Origin: Nitratireductor sp.
GTDB taxonomy: Bacteria > Pseudomonadota > Alphaproteobacteria > Rhizobiales > Rhizobiaceae
Length of the DNA: 13,858 nt
NCBI GenBank assembly: GCA_020441735.1
Contig: JAGRLQ010000398.1
Location: 1-13,858, forward strand
Direction of reading: 5' to 3'
Each line of letters opens with the position of its first letter. Position 1 is the first letter of the stretch. A program made the position numbers and the translations under genes. The notes under the pieces are model-generated. The model saw nothing but the letters and a program-made list of their open reading frames with translations, searched no databases and had not been told where the DNA came from. This document shows positions 1-5,184 of this stretch, piece by piece.

Positions 1-25
1 GTCGAAGGCGCGCCCCTGCTAAGGG
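1..25 (+). other. Attachment-site core (tRNA-Ser(GCU) fragment)
   Basis: These bases read like the inner part of a bacterial tRNA-Ser gene: the end of the D-arm (GTCGAAGGCGC), the 5' anticodon stem CGCCC, the loop CTGCTAA with anticodon GCT, and the start of the 3' stem (GGG). After base 25 the match stops: the rest of the anticodon stem, the long variable arm, the T-arm and the acceptor end are missing. With a tyrosine integrase about 0.5 kb away this is the expected look of attL/attR, with the core lying in the anticodon arm. What lies left of base 1 is not visible, so I cannot say whether the 5' half of the tRNA is there. Confidence 0.7.
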
Positions 26-60
26 GACTACTCCTGCAATAAAATCCGATGCTTGTCAGT

Positions 61-91
61 GCTGCGTGCCAACATTGTGCCACAACGCAGC
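61..91 (-). terminator. Inverted repeat after the membrane-protein gene, possible terminator
   Basis: GCTGCGT (61-67) and ACGCAGC (85-91) form a perfect 7-bp stem with a 17-nt loop. It lies just beyond the stop codon of the last leftward gene (stop at 101-103), between that gene and the att core. No T-run follows directly, so it is at best a weak terminator. It could also be a binding site for integrase or another recombination protein. Confidence 0.3.
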
Positions 92-100
92 TTTCCATGG

Positions 101-535
101 CTACCTGCAAACTGGCACAGCACCGACGATTTGCAGGATAAAGCCGGCCAGCAGGAAAAAGCCCGCCATTGCGAAATATCGGTGCCGCGTAATATCCGAC
201 ACCTCACGAAGCGCATCCCGATAGAAGCTCTCAACGAACGTTTCGGATTCAGTCTCGATAAACCGGTCATAGATCGGCTTCAGGTGGCGTCTCAGTTCCT
301 TGGGCACTTTTGCAAGTTCCTGCTTGATGTGGTCTTGAGTATCCGCCTTCACGGATGCCACATCCGTGGCCATGGAATCATAAACGTCAACCTTCATTCC
401 CAGGAACGACTGATCGCCCTCCGGAGAATGGCTCAACCATGATTCACGCAGCAGGATCAGGACGCCAGCAATGTCGAGCAGGAGTCCTGCGATCGTCCAC
501 CAACTCTGATCAAATGCGAGGATCGTGCAGGACAT
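101..535 (-). CDS. Two-helix membrane protein, unknown function
   Basis: This is a 144-aa protein I do not recognise. It has a hydrophobic helix near the N-terminus (about residues 12-29), a charged, coiled-coil-prone central part of about 90 residues, and a second hydrophobic helix near the C-terminus (about 121-140). That suggests a hairpin protein in the inner membrane with both ends on the same side. Its ATG overlaps the integrase stop codon by one base (TAATG on the minus strand), so it is translated together with the integrase and is the last gene before the attachment core. Position and shape would suit a lysogenic-conversion or superinfection-exclusion protein, but that is inference only. 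Confidence 0.75.
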   Translation of the reverse strand: MSCTILAFDQSWWTIAGLLLDIAGVLILLRESWLSHSPEGDQSFLGMKVDVYDSMATDVASVKADTQDHIKQELAKVPKELRRHLKPIYDRFIETESETFVESFYRDALREVSDITRHRYFAMAGFFLLAGFILQIVGAVPVCR

Positions 536-1536
536 TACTTCTGTTTCCGTTCAAAGACGCTTCGGATGGCCTCTGCCGTTCTCTCCGGGTGCACATAGGT
601 CTCCATGACCAGGCGCACGGACTGGGCCCCACCGCCTTCGGCGGCCGTGCGCGGGTCCAGTCCCTTGCGAATGATCGTTTCGGTAAAGAAGCCGTGACGC
701 CCGGCTTCATGCGGTGACCGGTGTTCGATTTTCGCCTTCTTCTCCGCCCGCCGCCATGCCTTGTCGACACTGGAGCGGGAATTGTAACCGAATACCTTGC
801 GCCACGGTTCGCGTCTGCCGGTTTCCGGCAACGGGATAGCGGCGATCGCCACGATCGCTTCCGGCACAATCGGCGCCAAGCGGTCCTTCTGCCGCGTGCC
901 GCTGCGCCCCTTGCGGGTTCCCTTGATTGTCACTGTTGCGGTCGGAAAGTCGACATCCTGCCAGCGAACCGCGAGTGCCTGGGATATCCGTGCGCCTGTC
1001 GTGAACATGAAGATGGCGAGCGCCGCCAGGTTCGGCCTGCCGATGTTTCTCGCGGCGCTGCTGAACGCATCGATCCACGCCCAGTCAGCCGCAGGCCGGG
1101 AAACCTTCTCCACTGCGAAACGGCGGACATGCAAAGCCTGGCAATAGCCCAGATCGGCGGCATGGTTGATGACCGCCTGCGCGGGGGTGATAACCTGCCG
1201 GTTGCGGGTTGCCGGTCCGGCTTCCAGGTACATTTCCATTGCGGCGCGGCGCAGCAGTTCCGGCGTGATGTCGGCAACGCGGACACGCTCGAAGCGGTCC
1301 ATCAGGGCAAGGAGGTAGCGGTCTGACTTACCGGCATCGAGGTAAAGCGCGACCGCCTCGCCAAAGGTGATCAGGTGTTGCGGACCAAGGCGAGTCGCGG
1401 CGATCTCGCGGGCTTCGTGCGCCCTTGCGATTTCGGCTGCGAGTTTGCGGTCAGACGTGCCCGCGCTCTTGCGGAAGCGCTTTCCCCCGGCAGTGAAGGC
1501 ATAGTGCCAGAGGTTTCCGCGTTTGTAGATCTGCAT
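535..1536 (-). CDS. int: Tyrosine site-specific integrase
   Basis: This 333-aa phage integrase would insert the element into the tRNA-Ser gene and help excise it. The N-terminal part (about 1-60) is a short arm-binding region, residues 60-140 are the SAM-like core-binding domain, and 165-325 are the catalytic domain. Visible catalytic residues are Arg183 (TTGAR), Lys205 (TIKGTRKG), His276-x-x-x-Arg280 (HEAGR) and the nucleophile Tyr314 (METYVHP). The second His/Trp, usually just before the tyrosine region, appears as Ala304 (GGGAQS), which is unusual. The start at 1536 was chosen because GGAGG lies 8 nt upstream and because MQIYKRGNLW is a typical integrase opening; the frame is open further upstream but there overlaps the excisionase-like gene. 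Confidence 0.93.
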   Translation of the reverse strand: MQIYKRGNLWHYAFTAGGKRFRKSAGTSDRKLAAEIARAHEAREIAATRLGPQHLITFGEAVALYLDAGKSDRYLLALMDRFERVRVADITPELLRRAAMEMYLEAGPATRNRQVITPAQAVINHAADLGYCQALHVRRFAVEKVSRPAADWAWIDAFSSAARNIGRPNLAALAIFMFTTGARISQALAVRWQDVDFPTATVTIKGTRKGRSGTRQKDRLAPIVPEAIVAIAAIPLPETGRREPWRKVFGYNSRSSVDKAWRRAEKKAKIEHRSPHEAGRHGFFTETIIRKGLDPRTAAEGGGAQSVRLVMETYVHPERTAEAIRSVFERKQK

Positions 1537-1724
1537 GCCATTGCCTCCACGGTGCGCTCGAAGTCGGCAGGCGACATGATGAAACAACGACCGACGCGCT
1601 GTCCAGCCCCGATCTGCTGGGCCTTTTCCCGCAAGGTTCGGTCGGAGATCGCCACGCCGAACCGCTGCCGCCAGATTTCTGCCCATTGCTTTGGGGTTTT
1701 CGCGGTGTCGATCAGGCTGGCCAT
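1371..1724 (-). CDS. Excisionase-like helix-turn-helix protein
   Basis: This is a 117-aa protein. The first 60 residues have a helix-turn-helix look: KTPKQWAEIWRQRFG, then ISDRTLREKAQQIGAGQRVG, then a strand with FIMSPADFERTVEAM. Small proteins of this kind lie directly before integrase genes in rhizobial prophages and fit the role of recombination directionality factor (Xis). The tail after residue 62 is rich in Ser, Ala, Arg and Pro and overlaps the integrase start by 166 nt. The gene itself starts 13 nt inside the end of the DUF5131 gene. Function is inferred from position and fold; a general HTH regulator is the alternative. Confidence 0.65.
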   Translation of the reverse strand: MASLIDTAKTPKQWAEIWRQRFGVAISDRTLREKAQQIGAGQRVGRCFIMSPADFERTVEAMACRSTNAETSGTMPSLPGESASARARARLTANSQPKSQGRTKPARSPRLALVRNT

Positions 1725-2146
1725 GTAAGCGCTCCCAGCTTGCCGGAGCGCGACGGATAGCCGTCATGCAGAACGCCATCGAGCAGGCGGCCGGCGCGTT
1801 CCTTGCCGATCAGGCCGAAATTTTTGTCAAGTCGGATGTCGTGGGTCGCACAGTCAGCATGTGGCAGCCGCTCCCAATCCTCATCGGACTCGAGCGGCTT
1901 GCGCCATGTCATCGGCTTCAGGAACACCTTGTCATCGGCAATGCCGATCTTGCCGGTCCACACATATTGGCCGTTGGCAGCCTTCTTTACCGTGTCGTGG
2001 TAGTGCGGGATTGCCGGGTTCTTCGCCAGCCGGGGCGCGACCCGCCGCATGGCGTAGCAATTGGTGCAGCCGGGCGACTTCACCGAACACCCGGCTATCG
2101 GGTTCCAGGTTGCTTCCGTCCACTCGATCTTGCTGTTCTCAGCCAT
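1712..2146 (-). CDS. DUF5131 (phage Gp37/Gp68) family protein, internally deleted
   Basis: The N-terminus is typical of the phage Gp37/Gp68 family (DUF5131): KIEWTEATWNPIAGC, then SPGCTNCYAM, a three-cysteine motif like those of radical-SAM proteins, then GQYVWTGKIG and FLKPMTWRKP. The C-terminus is also typical: FGLIGKERAGRLLDGVLHDG. Family members, as I recall them, are about 240-350 aa, with a long barrel-like middle between these ends. Here WRKP is followed almost at once by the C-terminal part, giving only 144 aa. I read this as an in-frame internal deletion that left both ends and the reading frame. The product probably lacks activity. It lies in the leftward operon, 50 nt after the 59-aa gene. 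Confidence 0.75.
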   Translation of the reverse strand: MAENSKIEWTEATWNPIAGCSVKSPGCTNCYAMRRVAPRLAKNPAIPHYHDTVKKAANGQYVWTGKIGIADDKVFLKPMTWRKPLESDEDWERLPHADCATHDIRLDKNFGLIGKERAGRLLDGVLHDGYPSRSGKLGALTWPA

Positions 2147-2196
2147 GGGTTTTCAGCTGCTCCTACAGAGCCGCGACGGCACGAAGTGCCTTGCGG

Positions 2197-2376
2197 TCAA
2201 TCCGGTTTGTCGATCGGACTTGTTTCTTCCTCGATCGCATCAGCAATTGCGGCGATTGTCTTCGCAGCGGCCACACACGGCATCTTTGAAAAGAAATCGC
2301 CTCTGCTCGTATGTTCTGTTGCCTCCTTGAGGAGGCGTTCCACTGCTGCATTCAGAACCTGTTTGTTTAGTTTCAT
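2197..2376 (-). CDS. Small hypothetical protein (59 aa)
   Basis: This short frame starts MKLNKQVLNAAVERLLKEAT and ends in SPIDKPD before TGA. It looks entirely helical: an amphipathic first helix, then a second helix around AAAKTIAAIADAIEEE. GGGAAGAA lies about 6 nt before the ATG and serves as ribosome binding site. It sits in line with the other leftward genes, 33 nt after the 108-aa gene. I do not recognise the family. The helical make-up and good start signal make it a likely real gene. Confidence 0.65.
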   Translation of the reverse strand: MKLNKQVLNAAVERLLKEATEHTSRGDFFSKMPCVAAAKTIAAIADAIEEETSPIDKPD

Positions 2377-2409
2377 CGCGGTTCTTCCCTGCCATGGCCG
2401 GTCATCGAC

Positions 2410-2736
2410 TCACGCCCGCCCTGCCGGTACGCTTCCGCAGGGAACCCGGGCCCGAATGATGCCCTGGCAGGCGCGGTGTTCCAGCGCCAGACGCAGGTGC
2501 CGGCGCAGGCGCTCCTCATGGGTTCTGATTTCCTCTGGCGTGAAGCCGAGGCGGTCGAGATCATCCTCGGTTACCGGGTCACCGGCCTCGGCGATCGGCA
2601 GGGTCTTTTCGAACATGGCCGAAAAGACGGCTTCGGCTTCCGGCCGGGCCGGTTCTGCTACCGGTTTGCCGGCATGGCATGCGCGGACAAGCGCATCGAA
2701 ATCGTCGGCGGCATTGACTTCCATGTGGGGGTGCAT
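2410..2736 (-). CDS. Hypothetical protein, first gene of the leftward operon
   Basis: This is a 108-aa acidic, helix-rich protein with no motif I can assign. Residues 10-50 are rich in Ala, Glu and Pro, and the stretch DPVTEDDLDRLGFTPEEIRT looks like a helix-turn-helical segment. It is the first gene after pL, with about 125 nt of structured leader. The ATG at 2736 was chosen because the weak GAG-type signal fits it better than the in-frame ATG at 2724. As an immediate early gene under repressor control it could be a regulator or an anti-host protein, but nothing in the sequence decides this. Confidence 0.6.
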   Translation of the reverse strand: MHPHMEVNAADDFDALVRACHAGKPVAEPARPEAEAVFSAMFEKTLPIAEAGDPVTEDDLDRLGFTPEEIRTHEERLRRHLRLALEHRACQGIIRARVPCGSVPAGRA

Positions 2737-2755
2737 TTTTGCTTACTCGCTCGAA

Positions 2756-2806
2756 GGGCTCGCGCCCCTCGCTCCGGGCTGACCGCCCGGCGGCTTCTTC
2801 AGCCGC
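2756..2806 (-). other. Row of three hairpins in the pL leader
   Basis: Between pL and its first gene lie three back-to-back hairpins: GGGC/GCCC (2756-2767, 4-nt loop), CCGGGC/GCCCGG (2774-2790, 5-nt loop) and GCGGCT/AGCCGC (2790-2806, 5-nt loop). All would form in the leftward transcript, and the second and third share a base. The place matches that of nut or put antitermination elements in other lambdoid phages, or of an attenuator. On the plus strand the third hairpin is followed by TGTTTCCTTTCTT and could act as a terminator, but no plus-strand gene precedes it. Confidence 0.4.
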
Positions 2807-2869
2807 TGTTTCCTTTCTTGCTCGCCCCGGCTTCGACGCGATACAGACCGCCGGGGTAATGCAGCAAGA

Positions 2870-2898
2870 TATAGCAATAAATGCTATAAGCTTGTCAA
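2870..2898 (-). promoter_or_regulatory. Leftward early promoter pL
   Basis: On the minus strand TTGACA (2898-2893) is followed after exactly 17 nt by GCTATA (2875-2870), the same two hexamers and spacing as at pR. The -10 box and most of the spacer lie inside operator 1. It would drive the leftward operon from the 108-aa gene through the integrase. The transcript should start near 2863. Confidence 0.75.
2871..2887. promoter_or_regulatory. Repressor operator 1 (at pL)
   Basis: This is a 17-bp palindrome ATAGC-AATAAAT-GCTAT; the arms can be read as 6 bp (ATAGCA/TGCTAT). It covers the -10 box and spacer of pL, so a bound protein would block that promoter. The same consensus occurs at three more places, all beside pL or pR. 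Confidence 0.8.
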
Positions 2899-2907
2899 GC
2901 AGAAAGC

Positions 2908-2924
2908 ATAGCAAAAAATGCTAT
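2908..2924. promoter_or_regulatory. Repressor operator 2 (upstream of pL)
   Basis: This is a 17-bp palindrome ATAGC-AAAAAAT-GCTAT, again with 6-bp arms. It lies 9 bp upstream of the pL -35 box and 37 bp, centre to centre, from operator 1. It is also about 60 bp before the WYL-TerB gene and may control that gene as well, though I see no convincing rightward -10 box here. Confidence 0.78.
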
Positions 2925-2983
2925 GGCACAGATTTGGCTGCGCTGGAATCATGTCTTGAGGTCATTCTTGAGGTGGGGGTTCA

Positions 2984-3760
2984 ATGGCCACTTTGCAGGA
3001 AATCATAACGGCTCTTGTCTCGCGGGTGCCTGAAAACAAGCCGGTTCCTAAAGGTTTTGAGCCTGTTGTTGGCATAGAGGACCTCGAGCCAGAAACTGAG
3101 CCGGACACAATCGGTGTGGCTGAAGGGCAGTCATTCATAATTGAATATGTAGATGGTGCCGGGTCGTTTTCGCGGCGCCCAATAACCGTCTTTGATTTGG
3201 TACAGTCGAAAACGGGTTACCTTTCCCTGCGAGCAAAATGCCACGTTCGAAAGAAAACGAGGATGTTCCGTATCGACAGAATACGGTGTTGCATCGACTA
3301 TGATGGCGAGGTGCATGACGACATCCCGGCTTTCATGCATGAAACGTTCGGGACCTCAATGACCGGGTTGGTCCAGCCCGCTCCTGCTTCACTTGAAGTC
3401 AGGCCACTGGGTGTCAGGCACGAAGCAGTGCTCTTTGCTGCTCTAATGAGATCTGATGGTTCTATTCATGACTTGGAAATAAAGCGCGCCGTGGACTTTC
3501 TATCCCCCTCGGCTGCCGGCGCCGGCGTGTCGGTGGAAGAGGCGGAGCGGCTGCTGAACAAGTACCTGCGCCGCTTACTCCCAACAAAGTCGGCAATCGA
3601 ACGAGCATTGGAGCACGTTCGTGCGATGGATCCTTCAGCGCAAATGGGCTTCTTTTCTGTTTGTGTAGCGATTGTTGATGCTGATAACCGCCGCGCCCCA
3701 GAGGAGATCGCTCTGATCAATGACATGGCAGAGGAAATCCTGGGCGTGCCTGTGATGTAG
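2984..3760 (+). CDS. WYL-TerB domain fusion protein
   Basis: This is a 258-aa protein with two domains. Residues about 48-105 look like a WYL domain: FIIEYVDGAG, SRRPITVFDL, GYLSLRAKCHVRKKTRMFR and IDRIRC match the small beta-barrel that senses nucleotides or nucleic acids. Residues about 147-254 look like a TerB (tellurite-resistance type) helical domain, with acidic pairs at Asp158...Glu165 and Asp232-x-Asp234...Glu240 that could bind metal. No HTH domain is present, unlike most WYL regulators. GAGGTGGGGG lies just before the ATG. The gene stands alone between pL and the repressor and converges on the repressor with a 7-nt gap, so it is probably expressed in the lysogen. By eye its base composition is less GC-rich than the early operon. 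Confidence 0.8.
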   Translation: MATLQEIITALVSRVPENKPVPKGFEPVVGIEDLEPETEPDTIGVAEGQSFIIEYVDGAGSFSRRPITVFDLVQSKTGYLSLRAKCHVRKKTRMFRIDRIRCCIDYDGEVHDDIPAFMHETFGTSMTGLVQPAPASLEVRPLGVRHEAVLFAALMRSDGSIHDLEIKRAVDFLSPSAAGAGVSVEEAERLLNKYLRRLLPTKSAIERALEHVRAMDPSAQMGFFSVCVAIVDADNRRAPEEIALINDMAEEILGVPVM

Positions 3761-3767
3761 GTGGCGC

Positions 3768-4370
3768 TCAGACACCAAACAACTCATTCGTTGTCAGCAC
3801 CCGGTGCATGGCCTGTACGCGGCTGCGCAGAAACTTGACTTCGGCGGGCGGGTTGTACTGCCGCGTGACGACGTGCTCGTCGGTCAGCTTATCGAGCTGC
3901 TTGATCGAGACGGTAATGCCGCCGTCGATAAGTTCCTGGATAACAACATGGTCGCCGTTCCGGCAGGGACGGTGCGGATGCAGAAAGATCACTTCTCCCG
4001 AAGCATAGCGTGGCTCCATGGAATTGCCGGTGACGATCAGGGCATAGGCATCGCGCACATGCGCCAGTGCCGGCGGCGCCGGCAGGTATTCGACCGGGTC
4101 GCTGTCCATGCGGTGCGTGCCGCGCACGGCGCCGGCCGCCAGGCCGAATACCGGAAGGAAGCGCTTGCCGCTTTCGGTGTCCGGCTCCATCCCGACAAGC
4201 CTTGATTCGGGCACTTTGAAGTATTCGGCGAACCGTTTTACCCACTTTGGGGCCAGTGTCGGCTTGTTCTCGATGCGGTTTATCGTCGTGTAGTGAACGC
4301 CCATTGCATCCGCCAGCTGCTCTTGGGTCAGTCCCTTTTCTTCCCGTATCTGTTTGAGATTGTTACGCAT
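3768..4370 (-). CDS. CI/LexA-type phage repressor (XRE HTH + S24 peptidase)
   Basis: This 200-aa protein is the probable lysogeny repressor. Residues 4-60 are an XRE helix-turn-helix (LKQIREEKGLTQEQLADAMG, then VHYTTINRIEN). Residues 72-195 are an S24 peptidase domain with nucleophile Ser117 (VTGNSMEPRY), general base Lys157 (TVSIKQLDK) and a probable self-cleavage site Ala79-Gly80 (GLAAGAV). It should therefore be inactivated by RecA-stimulated self-cleavage during SOS. I chose the ATG at 4370, which gives MRNNLKQIREEKG, the usual opening. Upstream in-frame ATGs up to 4445 would put operators 3 and 4 inside the gene. It is divergent from cro and probably binds the ATAGC-N7-GCTAT sites. Confidence 0.92.
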   Translation of the reverse strand: MRNNLKQIREEKGLTQEQLADAMGVHYTTINRIENKPTLAPKWVKRFAEYFKVPESRLVGMEPDTESGKRFLPVFGLAAGAVRGTHRMDSDPVEYLPAPPALAHVRDAYALIVTGNSMEPRYASGEVIFLHPHRPCRNGDHVVIQELIDGGITVSIKQLDKLTDEHVVTRQYNPPAEVKFLRSRVQAMHRVLTTNELFGV

Positions 4371-4403
4371 TTGCGATGGATGCCACCGCTTGTTCACCAT
4401 TTC

Positions 4404-4434
4404 CATAGCGTAATTCGCTATTTGTGCTTGACAA
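4404..4434 (-). promoter_or_regulatory. Probable repressor promoter
   Basis: On the minus strand TTGTCA (4434-4429) is followed after 18 nt by CGCTAT (4410-4405). It lies back to back with pR, and its -35 box shares bases with the pR -35 box. Operator 3 covers its -10 region, so the repressor could control its own synthesis. A start near 4398 leaves about 28 nt of leader before the ATG at 4370. The -10 match is weaker than at pR. Confidence 0.45.
4405..4421. promoter_or_regulatory. Repressor operator 3 (between repressor gene and pR)
   Basis: This is a 17-bp palindrome ATAGC-GTAATTC-GCTAT with 6-bp arms (ATAGCG/CGCTAT). It lies 6 bp upstream of the pR -35 box and on the -10 region of the repressor promoter. 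Its centre is 34 bp from that of operator 4. Confidence 0.8.
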
Positions 4435-4456
4435 TAGCATAGCAATAATCGCTATA
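4428..4456 (+). promoter_or_regulatory. Rightward early promoter pR
   Basis: TTGACA (4428-4433), a 17-nt spacer and GCTATA (4451-4456) form a strong promoter identical in both hexamers and spacing to pL. Operator 4 covers the spacer and -10 box. The ATG of the cro-like gene begins only 8 nt after the -10 box, so the transcript probably starts at or within a few bases of the start codon. Confidence 0.78.
4439..4455. promoter_or_regulatory. Repressor operator 4 (in pR)
   Basis: This is a 17-bp palindrome ATAGC-AATAATC-GCTAT inside pR. An extra half-site ATAGC at 4434-4438 stands directly before it, which could aid loading or discrimination between repressor and Cro. Confidence 0.8.
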
Positions 4457-4464
4457 AGAACGCC

Positions 4465-4746
4465 ATGAAACTGGATGCATGGCGACAGGATATGGGTTGG
4501 ACTCTTGCGCAGCTCGGCGCAGCCCTTGGCTTTGAAGGGCGGAATGTCGGGCGGGCCGCGCAACGCGTCGAACGGGGCGAGGTGAAGGCCGATGCCGATG
4601 TGGTCGCAGCGATCGCCGAAGTCACAAACGGCGCCGTCACCGCCCAGGATATGCACGAAACCCGCCTTGACTGGCTCAACGCCCGCAAGGCGCGCGCGCC
4701 GGAAACCGCAGCTTCCTCCGATGATGCAAGGGGGGCGGCGCAATGA
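4465..4746 (+). CDS. Cro-like helix-turn-helix regulator
   Basis: This is a 93-aa protein. Residues 3-60 form a helix-turn-helix domain: LDAWRQDMGWTLAQLGAALG, then the recognition part NVGRAAQRVERGE, then a third helix VVAAIAEVTN. The C-terminal 25 residues are a loose Ala/Arg-rich tail. It is read rightward from pR, divergent from the CI-type repressor, the classical place of cro. There is no Shine-Dalgarno sequence, and the ATG lies where transcription should start, which suggests leaderless translation. The expected role is to turn down pL and the repressor promoter during lytic growth by binding the same operators. Confidence 0.85.
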   Translation: MKLDAWRQDMGWTLAQLGAALGFEGRNVGRAAQRVERGEVKADADVVAAIAEVTNGAVTAQDMHETRLDWLNARKARAPETAASSDDARGAAQ

Positions 4747-4779
4747 GGGCGGCAAGGTATCCACAATGGGGAATTTCAC

Positions 4780-4854
4780 TGCAGGGTAGAGCAGCAGTAG
4801 CTCGCCTGGCTCATAACCAGGAGGTCGCAGGTGCAAATCCTGCCCCTGCAACCA
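4780..4854 (+). tRNA. tRNA-Met(CAU), initiator (fMet) type, phage-borne
   Basis: The sequence folds into a full cloverleaf: acceptor stem TGCAGGG/CCCTGCA (7 bp), D-stem GAGC/GCTC, anticodon stem CCTGG/CCAGG around CTCATAA (anticodon CAT at 4812-4814), variable loop AGGTC, T-stem GCAGG/CCTGC, discriminator A and an encoded CCA. The A11-U24 D-stem pair and the overall resemblance to bacterial initiator tRNA mark it as fMet-like rather than elongator. Odd points: the 1-72 pair is a weak U-A instead of the usual C/A mismatch; the D-loop AGCAGTA is short and lacks the GG pair; and the T-loop is TGCAAAT, so position 55 is G, not U. It lies 33 nt after cro and is read with it. Confidence 0.88.
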
Positions 4855-5184
4855 GATCTTCGAAGTTCCGGCACGCACCCATGAGCCTGACCGTGCCGGA
4901 CGGGAAAGGCGGCGGGGTTCTTCCTCCCCTCCGCCGCCAATCCCACTTTTGCATTTCTCGCGCGAAGAGGCCTGCGCCTCCGCTGTGCGCCTCGCCGGGC
5001 ATCTCTGCCCGATCTGCGTTCCCGTCCTGCCGGCGGTGTGGCCTCTGGCCGTGTTTTTGTGGTGAGGGTGCTGCAACACCCGCGCCTGTTCTCCAAGTTG
5101 TATCGTGTCTGGAGACTTTCCATGTATATCGAAATCCGCCCCTCCTCCTTTGCTGTCGATCATCACAGCACAGGAGCATCCGTC
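4855..5184. other. Gene-free, highly structured region after the tRNA
   Basis: I see no convincing gene here; the open frames crossing it also cross the tRNA. It is rich in inverted repeats: TCCGGCACG/CGTGCCGGA (4867-4875 with 4892-4900), GGCGGC...GCCGCC (about 4909-4938, with GGGG/CCCC inside), an outer GAGGCC/GGCCTC (4967-4972 with 5040-5045) enclosing CGCCGG/CCGGCG (4993-4998 with 5030-5035) or, alternatively, GGGCA/TGCCC (4997-5010), and GGCC-TCT-GGCC followed by a T5 run at 5054-5058. It could hold a terminator, a processing signal for the tRNA transcript, or a small structured RNA. None of these can be decided from sequence alone. Confidence 0.4.

Noticed and set aside
2373..2564. Minus-strand 63-codon frame overlapping the 108-aa gene
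   Set aside because: It overlaps the better-supported 2410-2736 frame and its sequence is Arg/Ser/Ala-rich without pattern.
1691..2782. Plus-strand frame of 363 codons across the leftward operon
   Set aside because: It lies opposite four leftward genes with recognisable features and shows no protein-like pattern.
2871..2924. CRISPR-like or satellite repeat from the two ATAGC...GCTAT units
   Set aside because: Only two copies per site, each a palindrome placed on promoter elements, which fits operators rather than an array.
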